From contig NZ_BIFS01000001.1 of the NCBI RefSeq assembly GCF_003967555.1, forward strand, positions 3,224,001 to 3,288,000: 64,000 nucleotides of DNA, read 5' to 3'. Below are positions 36,409 through 47,865 of this stretch, one piece after another (positions within the stretch are counted from its first letter, which is position 1; each line of letters opens with the position of its first letter). The notes under the pieces are model-generated. The model searched no databases. It was not told the DNA's origin and was given only the letters and a program-made list of their open reading frames with translations. This DNA comes from Dictyobacter kobayashii (GTDB lineage: Bacteria; Chloroflexota; Ktedonobacteria; Ktedonobacterales; Ktedonobacteraceae). The position numbers were made by a program, and so were the translations under genes.

Positions 36409-37020
36409 TTAGCGTTTTTCTTTGTTGTGCAAGCCGCGTAGGGCTTGCATATAAGCGGCTGTATCGCCCTGCAACTGACGCATATATTCGGAGCGATAGG
36501 TTTTTGAGGCCGGCTCGGCAGATGGGGCGGGTTGCTGCCTGAGCAGGCGCAGTCCCTGTATCCCCTGCGCAAAGAGCAGGCGCACCGGTTTAAAGGTCAG
36601 ATACGACCAGAGCAAGAGGAGCATATACCAGGATAGAAAGAGATAAGCACGTTGATGCCGGAAGAGCAAATAGCTGATAAAGCCTAGCAGGAGTGTATTG
36701 CCGGCAAGGGCGATTGGTTTGCCTGCGAAGAGTGTCTGCCAGCGAGATGCTGGTGGCTGATGTGTTGTGATGGGCACTGGCTGTGGACATGTTTGTGCTA
36801 GCACCTTCCGCACATGCTCAAGCTGTACATTGGGAATCCCCTTATCCGTGGTCGGTAGTGTACTAAAAAGCGGATATATATCTGGTGACTCAAGCTCACC
36901 GGTCACGGGAGCGAGCAATGATGGTGGTAGCATATCAGTAGTGACTGGTATCTGTGGTAGCTGTTGCCCGCTCGTGCTAGCGGTCGCTTTAATCAGTGAT
37001 ACTTTCTTCAGACGTGGCAT
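36409..37020 (-). CDS. Hypothetical membrane protein with proline-rich N-terminus
   Basis: The product is 203 aa. Residues 1-95 are soluble and rich in P, T, S and Q. Two hydrophobic helices (about 103-122 and 125-142: IALAGNTLLLGFISYLLF and AYLFLSWYMLLLLWSYLTF) are followed by a basic, Q-rich cytoplasmic tail with RSEYMRQLQGDTAAYMQALR. GGGGGATT precedes the ATG. It is not recognised. It lies in the same direction as the MoxR operon but about 190 bp upstream of it, so it may be transcribed with it. Confidence 0.55.
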   Translation of the reverse strand: MPRLKKVSLIKATASTSGQQLPQIPVTTDMLPPSLLAPVTGELESPDIYPLFSTLPTTDKGIPNVQLEHVRKVLAQTCPQPVPITTHQPPASRWQTLFAGKPIALAGNTLLLGFISYLLFRHQRAYLFLSWYMLLLLWSYLTFKPVRLLFAQGIQGLRLLRQQPAPSAEPASKTYRSEYMRQLQGDTAAYMQALRGLHNKEKR

Positions 37021-37160
37021 GTATATAATCCCCCTCTACAATCCCTTCAAAACCCTTTCATATACGTTGTTCATTATACTGATTTGCAGCGAGTAATGCA
37101 AGCATAATGATACAAGAATATACTTATGGGGCTGCCTTAAAGATAGAAAAGAGGGATGGA

Positions 37161-37200
37161 AAGCAAGCCCCCACTTTTGGCCAAAAGCGGGGGCTTGCTT
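37161..37200 (-). terminator. 20-bp hairpin without loop after the alpha/beta hydrolase gene
   Basis: AAGCAAGCCCCC... at 37161-37180 is complementary to 37181-37200 with one mismatch, which is a G-U pair in the minus-strand transcript. It lies 12 bp past the hydrolase stop. Confidence 0.65.
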
Positions 37201-37212
37201 GTTGATCTGGTG

Positions 37213-38091
37213 TTAGATATTTTTTACAAAGTCGACCAGGGCATTCGCAACCCCGTCGGGAGCATCAAACAAGGAAAGGTGGCCTGCATTGGGGAGCACA
37301 ACCAGTTGGGACTGTGGAATTTCGCGATGGAGGCGCTCAGCATATGACAGTGGCGTCTGCTCATCTTTCTCACCCCAGATAATCAGGGTTGGCTTGCCTA
37401 ATGTGCGCAGGTCGCTGGAGACCGAGTTCAGGTAGTAAGGAATAAGATTGCGCACCTGCTGGAAGAGGACTTCTTTTCCGAGCTTGTTATTCCAGGGCTC
37501 AATATAATCCTTGATGACCTCAGCAAAGGCCCTGGGGTTAACAGTGGCACGGGGTAAGGTCTCACTCAGATCTTTAATCAAATCCGCTAAATCAGTATTG
37601 TGGGGAGCATCGAAATCGCGGCGCTTCTCCATCTCTGTCAATGGCCAGTTTTCCGCGAACGTATGCAAGTAGCAGTTCGTATCGACCAGTACCAGTGCCT
37701 GTGTCTGAGCGCGTAACAGGCGCGTTGCCAGTACCTGAGCAACACCACCGCCCAGACCATGACCGACCAGCACAATATTGGTAAGCTGGAGATCTTTAAT
37801 CAAATAAGTCAGCACGTCTGCCTGTCCCCAGACAGATGTATCGGCGGGCCAGGGGTGTTCCGACTGACCGAAGCCGAGCATATCGAAGGCATAGACTGCG
37901 CGCTGTAATCCGGCGAGCTGGCCCATAATGCTTTCCCAGGTAAAAGCCCCCGCCGGGATATCATGCAGAAGCACGATCGCGCCATCTGTGCCATATTCTG
38001 CACCCTGTAGCAGGTAGCTGATGTTATAGTGAACAGAACGTCCCGAGCGTCGTTCGCGTGTACCCAGAACGTCAGATGTATTGCTTGCCAT
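37213..38091 (-). CDS. Alpha/beta-hydrolase-fold protein lacking the nucleophile serine
   Basis: The product is 292 aa. The fold is clear: VLLHDIPAGAFTWESIMGQL (oxyanion-hole region), VYAFDMLGFGQSEHPW, the strand-turn IVLVGHGLGGGVAQVL (about 104-119), WGEKDEQTPLSYAE and LPNAGHLSLFDAP with the Asp and His. The nucleophile elbow should read G-H-S-x-G but reads GHGLGG, so the catalytic serine is glycine. It may be a non-hydrolytic member, or use another residue. GAGAGG lies upstream of the ATG. It is a single gene ending in a hairpin. Confidence 0.85.
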   Translation of the reverse strand: MASNTSDVLGTRERRSGRSVHYNISYLLQGAEYGTDGAIVLLHDIPAGAFTWESIMGQLAGLQRAVYAFDMLGFGQSEHPWPADTSVWGQADVLTYLIKDLQLTNIVLVGHGLGGGVAQVLATRLLRAQTQALVLVDTNCYLHTFAENWPLTEMEKRRDFDAPHNTDLADLIKDLSETLPRATVNPRAFAEVIKDYIEPWNNKLGKEVLFQQVRNLIPYYLNSVSSDLRTLGKPTLIIWGEKDEQTPLSYAERLHREIPQSQLVVLPNAGHLSLFDAPDGVANALVDFVKNI

Positions 38092-38250
38092 AAATCCTCT
38101 CTTTAGTTGCGTTCATCGTGAGCGGGCGATCACAGACGGGCGAGGATAGATCGAAGGCCATGGATGGTCATGCGATAACTGCTATATCTGCCCTCGTCCA
38201 CCTGTGGTTGCCCATATGCCCCCTAATACTATAGCGCATCTGAAGCGTAG

Positions 38251-38287
38251 CGTACAGAGCCTCTTTTTAGAAAGAGTACTCTGTACG
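38251..38287 (-). terminator. Nested hairpin after enolase
   Basis: CGTACAGAG (38251-38259) pairs with 38279-38287, and inside it CTCTTT (38261-38266) pairs with 38271-38276. It lies 21 bp past the enolase stop on the minus strand, though without a clear T-run. Confidence 0.5.
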
Positions 38288-38308
38288 TTGGACACAATGT
38301 TCACGATA

Positions 38309-39730
<1,422 letters not shown>

Positions 39731-39734
39731 TTAA

Positions 39735-39797
39735 ATCCATAGAAGAAGAGATAATCTGCACAGCTATGCCGTGCAGATTATCTCTTCTTCTATGGAT
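39735..39797. terminator. 27-bp perfect hairpin between hisC and eno
   Basis: Arms at 39735-39761 and 39771-39797 are fully complementary, with a 9-nt loop and an apex of CTGCAC/GTGCAG. It lies 34 bp past the hisC stop (minus strand). Confidence 0.75.
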
Positions 39798-39831
39798 GAT
39801 GATAGGGTTTGATTTCTATCTATAAGTGTTT

Positions 39832-40947
39832 TTATACATGTTCATCAATGTTGTCTAAGGCACAGGCAATGAGGTCTGTATGTTCGGGGCGTCCCACGGT
39901 CAGGCGGACAAAATTGCTCAAGTAGGGATGATTGAAATAGCGAAGCATAACGCCACGTGATTCAACGGCATGTTTAATGCGTTCCATCCGCACTTCTTCC
40001 ACATCTACCTCGGTTAAGATGAAATTTCCCTGTGAAGGCAAGGGGCGCAGATACGGACGTTTAGCCAGCATCTGGAACAGGCGCTCCCGTTCCTCTTTTA
40101 GCAAGCGTACCTTGTCAAGGGTATAATCCAAATTTTTAAGTGTTTCGATGGCCGCGATATGACCGGCCATATTGACCTCAAATGGGCATTGGGCGCGGCG
40201 CATATACGAAACAATCCACTCTGGGAAGATGCCGTAGCCAATGCGCAGACCGGCCAGGCCAGCCCATTTGCTAAATGTTCGCATCACGACCAGATTGCGA
40301 TACTGAGGTACCAGATGGGCCAGGCCACCAGGATTATCCGAGAACTCGGTATAGGCTTCATCGACCATCACAATGCGACCAGTATCCAGCAAAGCCAGAA
40401 TATCCTGTTCGCTGACAGGGTTGCCCGTTGGATTATTCGGTGAGCAAAGGACGATCATTTTGGTTTCAGGGGTCAGGGCCTTAATAATGGCCTCAACATC
40501 CACCTCATAATCATCTGTGCGTGGCACCTCTAACACATACGCACCACAGAATGTCGTGATGAACGTATACAGAGAGAACGTTGGTGGACAACAGATAATG
40601 TTGTCACCAACGGAAAGAAAGATATGCCAGAGCAGATTAATCAGCTCATTGCTACCGTGGCTTACCACGATATGACGGCTATCAACACCCGTATACTCAG
40701 CGAGCGCCTCTTTTAGAGCGCGCGAGTCTGTATCGGGATAATTATTGTAAGCAAAGTGATTGCCTAAAGCGGCCACCACCTGGGGTGCGGGTCCATATGG
40801 ACTCTCGTTTGCGTTCAGTTTAATTAACTGATCGACTGGTATTCCTGTACGTGCACTGAATGTTTCCTGAGACTCACCAGGTATATATTCAGCCATTCGG
40901 TCCAATTCTGGGCGCACGTGAACAGGACGAGGGGAATACGTATACAT
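39832..40947 (-). CDS. hisC: Histidinol-phosphate aminotransferase
   Basis: The product is 371 aa. It is a PLP enzyme that converts imidazole-acetol phosphate to histidinol phosphate (and may act on aromatic amino acids). It shows KLNANESPYGPAPQVV, NNYPDTDSRALKEALAEYTG, VSHGSNELINLLWHIF, MIVLCSPNNPTGNPV, VMVDEAYTEFSDNPGGL and the lysine region FSKWAGLAGLRIGYG, followed by PFEVN and LRYFNHPYLSNFVRLTVG. It starts eight bases after the upstream membrane protein stop, so the two form an operon. No other his genes are in the window. Confidence 0.95.
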   Translation of the reverse strand: MYTYSPRPVHVRPELDRMAEYIPGESQETFSARTGIPVDQLIKLNANESPYGPAPQVVAALGNHFAYNNYPDTDSRALKEALAEYTGVDSRHIVVSHGSNELINLLWHIFLSVGDNIICCPPTFSLYTFITTFCGAYVLEVPRTDDYEVDVEAIIKALTPETKMIVLCSPNNPTGNPVSEQDILALLDTGRIVMVDEAYTEFSDNPGGLAHLVPQYRNLVVMRTFSKWAGLAGLRIGYGIFPEWIVSYMRRAQCPFEVNMAGHIAAIETLKNLDYTLDKVRLLKEERERLFQMLAKRPYLRPLPSQGNFILTEVDVEEVRMERIKHAVESRGVMLRYFNHPYLSNFVRLTVGRPEHTDLIACALDNIDEHV

Positions 40948-40955
40948 GGTTTGTC

Positions 40956-42110
40956 CTATTTTTTAGAGTCGGCGTCCACAAAAATCTGTGCAGGTCGACG
41001 AATAAGTGAGCTCCGAGCCGCAGTATTGCCAGTCGAACCATTCATGAGCGAGCCACTGTTCGTTCCACCGAACTGCCGGGAAGACTGAACCGAAGGTTGC
41101 CCTTTCGGAGTCTCCGGGCGTTGCTCTGTTGTTTGTTGGATCATATCTAAGCCCCGACGTAAAGTCATCATATCGCGCATAAAGCAGGCGACAGCAGATG
41201 CTGCCGAACCTTTTTCCTTTGACGTCTCATAGCGACGGGCAGTAGCTTCACCAGCCAATTGAGCCGCCTCCGCCATCGGATCGGAGGTTTTAGCTGCATA
41301 GGCGTCCTGGAAGATATCATCCCAGTTGCCCCAGCGACCACGTAGTGGCTTCCAGCCTAGCTGGCTATCACTAATGGTACGCCATTTCTCTTCGGTGAAT
41401 TGAATCCAGTCCTCTAATAAACGGTTGAAAGCAGCCACTTGTTGACGCAACTGTTCCTCCTCTTGTGAGGGTCGTTGTGAAAAGCTTTGTGGCAAACCAT
41501 CGGTACTCTGAGTACTTACGAATTCGTTATTATAAGTGTTATTTGCCCCGGGCTGATAATTCATCGCGGGTTGACCTGCGAAGCCATTGGGAGAGAAATC
41601 ATGTGCTCCAGGAAAGAATCCTGAGCCATTAAATGGCTGCATACCTTCGCCTGGCATCTGGCCACCGGGCATACCTAGCATAGGCAGCTCAGTACCAGCT
41701 GGCAATTCGCCGATGACATGAATTCCATTCGCACCCAACAAAGGGCTCATAATGGTCGTGCCATCTTGTAGCATAATACTATCGCTCATGCCAGAGTTTC
41801 CACCAATGACAATTTCCTCATGCCCGACCGCATCAAGGATGCGCCAGGCGAGGTGTGGATGTTGTATAGACCACCAGACGCGGCGGCCAATAAAAACGCT
41901 TGCAAATGTAAAATTTACTACCAGCCAGACAATACCACGCACCGCTAACCAGTTGACGAGCGCTATAACAATAATGATATACCATGGGTTTTGCTGTCCC
42001 GCCTCCTCAATAAAAGTTAGTACGGCTGCGACAGTGAGGCTGGGATCGCGCAACGGATTGATGAAATCCAGTATACGCCAAAACCATTTCCTACCGGTCG
42101 TCTCTTCCAA
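40956..42110 (-). CDS. Membrane protein of unknown function, operon partner of hisC
   Basis: The product is about 384 aa if it starts at the TTG at 42110 (GAGAGGAGCG directly upstream); a GTG at 42152 is the alternative. Two hydrophobic helices lie at about residues 30-80 (PWYIIIVIALVNWLAVRGIV, then WLVVNFTFASVFIGRRVWW). The middle is long, G/P/M/N/Q-rich and probably disordered (about 120-230), followed by a helical domain (QQVAAFNRLLEDWIQFTEEK, then GRWGNWDDIFQDAYAAK). The end is again S/G/T-rich. No family recognised. Confidence 0.6.
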   Translation of the reverse strand: MEETTGRKWFWRILDFINPLRDPSLTVAAVLTFIEEAGQQNPWYIIIVIALVNWLAVRGIVWLVVNFTFASVFIGRRVWWSIQHPHLAWRILDAVGHEEIVIGGNSGMSDSIMLQDGTTIMSPLLGANGIHVIGELPAGTELPMLGMPGGQMPGEGMQPFNGSGFFPGAHDFSPNGFAGQPAMNYQPGANNTYNNEFVSTQSTDGLPQSFSQRPSQEEEQLRQQVAAFNRLLEDWIQFTEEKWRTISDSQLGWKPLRGRWGNWDDIFQDAYAAKTSDPMAEAAQLAGEATARRYETSKEKGSAASAVACFMRDMMTLRRGLDMIQQTTEQRPETPKGQPSVQSSRQFGGTNSGSLMNGSTGNTAARSSLIRRPAQIFVDADSKK

Positions 42111-42152
42111 ATTTGCGCTCCTCTCAATAGTGCCACGGGTCAGGTAAAACAC

Positions 42153-42860
42153 GTAATTCTCTCTGCTTCTCGCAGGGCAATTCTAGCATGATGCCCCATA
42201 GCACCGCAAAGTTTTACTCAACGGATAGTAGTTATGGGTTATATCTATATAGTATCTGATAAAGGGTTACCAGTAAATAAGTATATACGACATGAATAGC
42301 GACAATTGAGAATATCAGGCAGCCGGAGATAAGGTAAACCAACATCCTGATCGCTTTTCATTAATCAAAACGAGTACTTCGTCGAGTCTTGATATAGGTG
42401 GGACTATTGTCTCATCTTGTCTAAATGAGGATAACCGTGACGAGCAATTTTTTGTGGATGAAATGCGTCTTATTTAGAGTAAGGAAATCAAAACGCACAA
42501 ACATGCAACAAAAATTGAGTCGATTAACTGCCTATCATTCGTGTCATGTGTGAGAACTCAACGCTGCCATGAGGTAAATAAAGCCTGGGAGCAGTTAGAT
42601 CACAAAAGAGACTTCAGGTGTTGTCTCCATAAATCTGTTAGAAGGCCATCACAAGCAGAGCCTAGGCATTCTGCTTTATTGTATGGTAACATTATTCTTG
42701 GGGACTTGCATAGCTCCGTCATGCATGATTAGGTTTGTTAGTAGGTCAAACCGTGTCAGAGAGAGGTACAGACCTCTAAAAGAAGCGATGGACTTTTGAG
42801 CCAATCGATACACGGTACCGAAGACAAGAACAGTAAACACCTGTTAGAAAGGATATACCC
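42153..42860. other. 700-bp intergenic region before otsA
   Basis: It lies between the divergent membrane-protein/hisC operon and otsA. It is moderately AT-rich. A 63-codon frame at 42541 has no ribosome site and unlikely composition, so I do not call it. Promoters for both directions must lie here. AAAGGAT at 42849-42855 serves otsA. Confidence 0.4.
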
Positions 42861-44459
42861 ATGCCCACGCGGAAGACGACAAAGGTCCCTCCTCCGCAGT
42901 TATCGCACGCTCAACGTCTGATCATTGCTTCAAACCGAGGTCCAGTTGAATTTCAGCTCAAGCAAGATAAGACGCTTAAAGCGAGGCGCGGTGCTGGCGG
43001 TATGGTGACGGCATTGATTGATGCCGGTAACCGTATGGAGGTCTCGTGGGTTGCAATGACCATGACTGATGGGGACCGCCTGGCTGTGAAGAAAGCCCAG
43101 CAAGAGAATAATGGCATTCTACAATCGCCTATCCCTGGTCAAAAAATGCAACTGCGCTATGTTTCTGTATCTAAAGAAGCATACCGTAAACACTATGAAA
43201 AAATCAGTAATGAGCTGCTCTGGTTTCTGCAACACTATATGTATGATCCTACGCAGGATTCCGCTTCAGCAGACCAGCTACAGGATGCCTGGCAGAACGG
43301 GTATACCGTGGCCAACCAGGCTATCGCTGATGCTGTCTGTGTCGAGATCGAGAGTGAAGATACCGTGCCTGTCGTGATGTTGCAGGACTATCATCTCTAT
43401 CTGGCGCCACTGATGATTCGCCAGCGGCACCCAACCATTATTATGCAGCAGTTCATCCATATCCCCTGGCCGGACGTGCGCTGCTGGCATTTCTTACCCA
43501 GCAATATTGCCCAGGCCATTTACAGTGGTCTGGTTGGTAACGATATCATCGGTTTTCAGACCGAGCGCGATGCGCGCAACTTCCTGGAAGGGGCTCGCAC
43601 CCTCTTAGATGGGGCGGTAGTGGACTTCGAGGAAGGAGCGATCTGGTGGCAGGGGCATCGTACCCAGACGAGGTCATATCCTATCTCAATTTCGGTCTCG
43701 GAAGAGCGCCGTGTGGTCAACAGTGCTGCTGGACGCCGGGCGGCCGAGCAAATGAAGAAATTACTTTGTGACTACACCATTATGCGGGTTGATCGTGTTG
43801 AGCCAACCAAAAACATTGTACGCGGCTTTCAAGCCTATGAAGATGTGCTTGAGAAACATCCAGAACTACATGGGAAAGTTACTTTCCTCGCCTTCCTGGT
43901 GCCCTCGCGCCAGACCCTCCCCACTTATCGCCGTTTCGACGGAGATGTGCGTGCGATAATTGAGGAGATCAACAATAAATATGGTACGGAAGAATGGACG
44001 CCCATCCAGGCATTCTTTGGTAATGACCGTGTAAGAGCATTGGCCGCGATGCAGTATTATGATGTGCTGCTCGTTAATCCGATCATCGACGGCATGAACC
44101 TGGTTGCTAAGGAAGGTCCGGCTGTCAATCAGAGTGATGGGGTGCTGGTCTTATCACGTACTGCTGGAGCATTTCAGCAACTGGCCAAGGGTTCTATTCC
44201 TACCTCTCCAACCGATATCTTCGAAACCTCTCAGGCTTTATATCAGGCTTTGACTTTGCCAGCTGAAGAGAGACATTTGAAGGCAACCCTGGCCCGCCAG
44301 GCGGTTGAACGCAGTGATCTAAACGTATGGATGGCTCGACAGATTTCTGATATCAATGAGTTGTTGGAGCGCGTCTTTTCAAGCACCGCACCAACACCTG
44401 TTGTATCATCAAATATCGATCCTACCTCAGGCACACCCATCGTTGCCAATATGGCCTAG
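42861..44459 (+). CDS. otsA: Trehalose-6-phosphate synthase (GT20)
   Basis: The product is 532 aa. It makes trehalose-6-phosphate from UDP- or ADP-glucose and glucose-6-phosphate. Visible motifs: LIIASNRGPVEFQ at the N-terminus, VMLQDYHLYLAPLMIRQRHP, FIHIPWPDVRCWHFLP, GNDIIGFQTERDARNF, VDRVEPTKNIVRGFQAYEDV and the C-terminal nucleotide-binding VLLVNPIIDGMNLVAKEGPA (about residue 410). About 30 residues at the C-terminus are low complexity. It faces otsB, 141 bp away, convergently, so the two steps of trehalose synthesis are neighbours but not one operon. Confidence 0.93.
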   Translation: MPTRKTTKVPPPQLSHAQRLIIASNRGPVEFQLKQDKTLKARRGAGGMVTALIDAGNRMEVSWVAMTMTDGDRLAVKKAQQENNGILQSPIPGQKMQLRYVSVSKEAYRKHYEKISNELLWFLQHYMYDPTQDSASADQLQDAWQNGYTVANQAIADAVCVEIESEDTVPVVMLQDYHLYLAPLMIRQRHPTIIMQQFIHIPWPDVRCWHFLPSNIAQAIYSGLVGNDIIGFQTERDARNFLEGARTLLDGAVVDFEEGAIWWQGHRTQTRSYPISISVSEERRVVNSAAGRRAAEQMKKLLCDYTIMRVDRVEPTKNIVRGFQAYEDVLEKHPELHGKVTFLAFLVPSRQTLPTYRRFDGDVRAIIEEINNKYGTEEWTPIQAFFGNDRVRALAAMQYYDVLLVNPIIDGMNLVAKEGPAVNQSDGVLVLSRTAGAFQQLAKGSIPTSPTDIFETSQALYQALTLPAEERHLKATLARQAVERSDLNVWMARQISDINELLERVFSSTAPTPVVSSNIDPTSGTPIVANMA

Positions 44460-44600
44460 TGTGTGTCACTGATAATAGCAGTGCTTGCTAAAACTGATGT
44501 ATAGCGATGCAACTGTAGAGGTACCTGAATGGTACCCCTACGATTGCCTCCGTATGAGAGTTCTAAGCCTTCTGGCTACTGATGTCGATGGTTATTTTTT

Positions 44601-45371
44601 TCAATAGCTCCACCATCGCCTCAACCCCTGGACAATGGTGTCCGCATGTTCGAGGAGCGCTGGCGGTGTATCTGGATGTTGGACCACAATTCCGTGGGTG
44701 GCATAGCCGTCCTGGCGTAGTCGTTCAATTTCTATCATACCGTGCAGATCTGTTCGATCGTCACCAGCGAAGATGACTCCCTGTAAGGCAAAGTGTTCGA
44801 CGAAGCGACGGAGCGCTTTCCCTTTATTTATTGTGAGCGGTGCAAGTATTTCAACCGCTCGTTTGCCTTCGTCGATATGCATATGCAATCTGGCAGCAGG
44901 CTCTTTTAGCGCCTCAAGGATTATTTCACGAGCCTGCTCTGGATCTGGGGCGAGACGATAATGTAGCGTTCCACCGATACTTTTGCGTTGCACAATCAAG
45001 CCTGGTATCTGAGGTACCAGTACTTTTTCGGCCAGGTCCAGCAGCTCCTTACCTGGTTGTATATATGGTTCCGCCTCTGGAATCAGCTCTATTTTGTGTG
45101 TGCCTGGTAATCCGTCGCACCATTCCAGCCCATGGGTCCCTATATAAGTTAACCCCTCTACATTGACTATGCGCGCCCCATCTGCTACGGCTCGGCCGGT
45201 AATGATGCCGGCATGCGCAAACTGGCTGGCTTGCTGTAAATAATGTGCGGCCTCCGGGTAGAGATGTGCCTCATCGGGTGTCGGGGCAATCGGGCTTAAT
45301 GTACCATCTATATCAAATACCAATCCAAGGGGATGTTGACTGAGCACGTGGGAGATATCCTTTGATACCAT
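44601..45371 (-). CDS. otsB: Trehalose-6-phosphate phosphatase (HAD)
   Basis: The product is 256 aa. HAD motifs: LVFDIDGTLSPIAP (nucleophile Asp near residue 20), IITGRAVADG, and a later KGKALRRFVEHFALQGVIF with FAGDDRTDLHGM (metal Asp). It completes trehalose synthesis by removing phosphate from trehalose-6-phosphate. GGAGA lies upstream of the ATG at 45371. It is convergent with otsA. The next upstream segment holds two long hairpins. Confidence 0.93.
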   Translation of the reverse strand: MVSKDISHVLSQHPLGLVFDIDGTLSPIAPTPDEAHLYPEAAHYLQQASQFAHAGIITGRAVADGARIVNVEGLTYIGTHGLEWCDGLPGTHKIELIPEAEPYIQPGKELLDLAEKVLVPQIPGLIVQRKSIGGTLHYRLAPDPEQAREIILEALKEPAARLHMHIDEGKRAVEILAPLTINKGKALRRFVEHFALQGVIFAGDDRTDLHGMIEIERLRQDGYATHGIVVQHPDTPPALLEHADTIVQGLRRWWSY

Positions 45372-45513
45372 CGCATCTTCTCCATCTTCTAGTTTATATG
45401 CATGTATATAGGCTGATGAATACTGACTATTCTTGCTTACTATGTCTGATCTAGCTGAAGTTTGTCAATGGAGCCTCCGAGCATAGAGGCGGGCGGGTGC
45501 ATTCGCACTCGAT

Positions 45514-45607
45514 TTTTCTTTAGTGCAAAAAAAGTGCGCAGCGCGCACTTTTTTTGCACTAAAGAAAAGAGAGAGGAGGAGCACTTTTTTGCACTAAAGA
45601 AAAGAGA
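45514..45607. repeat. 26-bp perfect hairpin with duplicated right arm
   Basis: Arms at 45514-45539 and 45543-45568 are fully complementary around AGC; the apex is GTGCGC/GCGCAC. The right arm and its purine-rich tail (45545 onward, GCACTTTTTTTGCACTAAAG type) are repeated directly at about 45581-45610 with one T fewer. A GC-rich GTGC head (about 45492-45511) precedes the hairpin. Confidence 0.8.
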
Positions 45608-45612
45608 GAGGG

Positions 45613-45667
45613 GGGATAGTCAGGAGTGGTGCATATAATTGAAATATGCACCACTCCTGACTATCCC
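45613..45667. terminator. 24-bp perfect hairpin at the end of the debranching-enzyme gene
   Basis: Arms at 45613-45636 and 45644-45667 are fully complementary, with the 7-nt loop AATTGAA. It lies 23 bp past the stop of the minus-strand gene. Confidence 0.75.
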
Positions 45668-45689
45668 TCAGATGCGGTGGTGATGGATA

Positions 45690-47865
45690 TTAGTAAAGAA
45701 CGCGCACATCGACGGAGTTATCGCGGCCGATAGAGACATCGGTCTGGCTACCCTGGCGATTGAAACGTAGATGCAGGCGTTGTGAGCCTACAGAGAGGCC
45801 ATTGATCTCCAGGCTGGTAAGCCAGTCTGGTAGGGTCGGCTGATGTATGGTCAGGCGGCTCTCAGCGGCATTGGGATGCAAGCCTAGCAAAGAGAAGAGC
45901 AGGGCAACAGGTGCGCCAGCGGCCCAGGCCTGAGGTGAACAAGAGACCGGATAACGGGTCGGGCCATAGCCTTCGCGGCGCTCAAAACCGCAATAGAGCT
46001 CAGGCAGTCGGGCGTCAGCGAAATGCTGGCTGGCATCGAAGAGGCTCTTAAGCAACTGGCCTGCTTCCTCTTTACCATCATAAAGAGCAAAACCGGTACC
46101 AACCAGGGCCGTATCATGGGGCCAGACCGAGCCATTGTGATAGCTCAAAGGATTATAGCGGGCGGCCTGGGTTGAGAGGGTACGCATACCCCAGCCACTA
46201 AACATATCCTTGCGCATCAGGGCGCTCAATGACCTGTCGGGCTTTATCATCAGGCAGAATACCACTCCAGAGACACTGTCCAGCATTCGAGGATACCACA
46301 GCGCATGGCTCTTTATTTTCGGCCAGTGCCATATAGAGACTCTGTTCGGCTTCCCACCAATAGTGTTCCAGGAAGTTTTTCTGCAATGTCTCGGCCTTTT
46401 GGTCCCAATCCTGGGACATTTCTTGCCGATTGGTGCGGCGCGCCAGATAGCTCCCTGCGCGGTAAGCGGCATAGGCGTAGCCCTGGACCTCACATACCGC
46501 CAGCGGTGCATCGGCAAGCCGTCCATCGCTATGCGACATACTATCCCAGGCATCTTTCCAACACTGATTGCCCAGGCCTGTTTTGGCCGCACGGCGATAT
46601 TCCAGGAACGAATCTCCATCGCGGTCCCCATAGTTGGTCATCCAGTCGATTGCCGCCTGGATGTTAGACCAGTGCTGATCTAAAAAGACCGTATCATTGG
46701 TCCAGCGCATATAGGCTTCAAACAAAATTAAGAATAGTGGGGTCGCATCAATCGTTCCATAGTAAGGAATATAGGGAATCTCACGGCAAGCGGCCATCTC
46801 ACCTTTTCTGAATTCATGCAGAATTTTACCAGGTTCTTCATCTGTAAATGCATCGATTTTGGTACCCTGATAGGCAGCCAGCAGGGCCAGGGTGCCGCGA
46901 GCCACCTGTGGATACAATGGTAGGAATTCCAGGGCCGCAATCAGACCATCGCGTCCAAAAGGACAATTGAACCAGGGGATACCTGCATAAGGATAATAGC
47001 CATAAGGCGTCATCGTGCTCAGCATCATAAGGTCCTGGATGCCACGCTCCAGCAAGCGGTTAAAGAAAGGATGATCGGTCTCGATGGTGGGATGCTCAGT
47101 TTCGCGCCACAGGGTGGCGGCCTGAGCGGTCGCTAATTTTTCCTGACTCGACTCATCCAGGTGTAATAGCAAGGTAATCTCTACCGGCTCACCACGTTTG
47201 AGTTGTAATTTCCAGTCCAACTGGTCTGCTTGCACTGATGATGGTGAAGGGGATGCCTGAATTGCCGTAGAACGCATTACCTGGTCGAGTCCCTGGTAGC
47301 TAAGTTGCATACCATTCTGACCAATTTTGACCGGTTGCTGCACACCACGCTGCTCACGTACAGTCCCGCGTACCTCAAACATATCACAATAATCGGCTCC
47401 CACCGCCAGGCTCAATGTAAGAGAGAGATCGGTAGTATGAAAATTGGTAATAGTAAAAGTCTGTTTAAGATAATCTTGTTCTAAATCGATAAAGCGATCC
47501 ACATGTACCACACCCTGTTCCAGGAGTGTATCTGCTGTCAATTGTAGTGGCATATTGGTGAGATCGATATGACATGCGTCGCTCATCTGCGAGGTTTGAT
47601 GTGAAAGAGCAACCAGTTTTTTCCCTTCCAGAAAGAGATTACATGTACGCAGGAAACGCGTCCCATGGCGGAACAATCCCATTTCCTGGCGTGTCGAGAG
47701 TAGGTCACCACACACATCTAAGAGGAGAAAACTATCCCCGCATTTAAGCGTAATCGATGTTGCATTAACCTGTTCTTTTTCCTCAATGAGCTTGATTGCC
47801 TCTGATTGTACCTGCTCACCTTCAACGATAGGTAGCAGGGCCACATGCATTTTGTCATCTATCAT
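45690..47865 (-). CDS. Glycogen-debranching enzyme, amylo-alpha-1,6-glucosidase type (one frameshift)
   Basis: The N-terminal domain (LKCGDSFLLLDVCGDLLS, EMGLFRHGTRFLRTCNLFLE) matches the GDE N-terminal domain, and the catalytic half has GIPWFNCPFGRDGLIAALEF, REIPYIPYYGTIDATPLFLI, QCWKDAWDSMSHSDG and, in another frame, DMFSGWGMRTLS with NPLSYHNGSVWPHDTALVGT. The frame breaks near 46228; removing one C from a CCC run gives IERLMRKDMFSGWG and 724 aa. The enzyme trims branch points of glycogen-like polymers. It starts at the ATG at 47865. Its neighbours otsA/otsB suggest storage-carbohydrate metabolism. Confidence 0.92.

Noticed and set aside
37213..38091. Serine-to-glycine change as a frameshift
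   Set aside because: The reading frame is continuous and normal on both sides, and the codon is not in a homopolymer.
42541..42732. 63-codon frame before otsA
   Set aside because: No ribosome site, cysteine- and histidine-rich odd composition, and no recognisable pattern.
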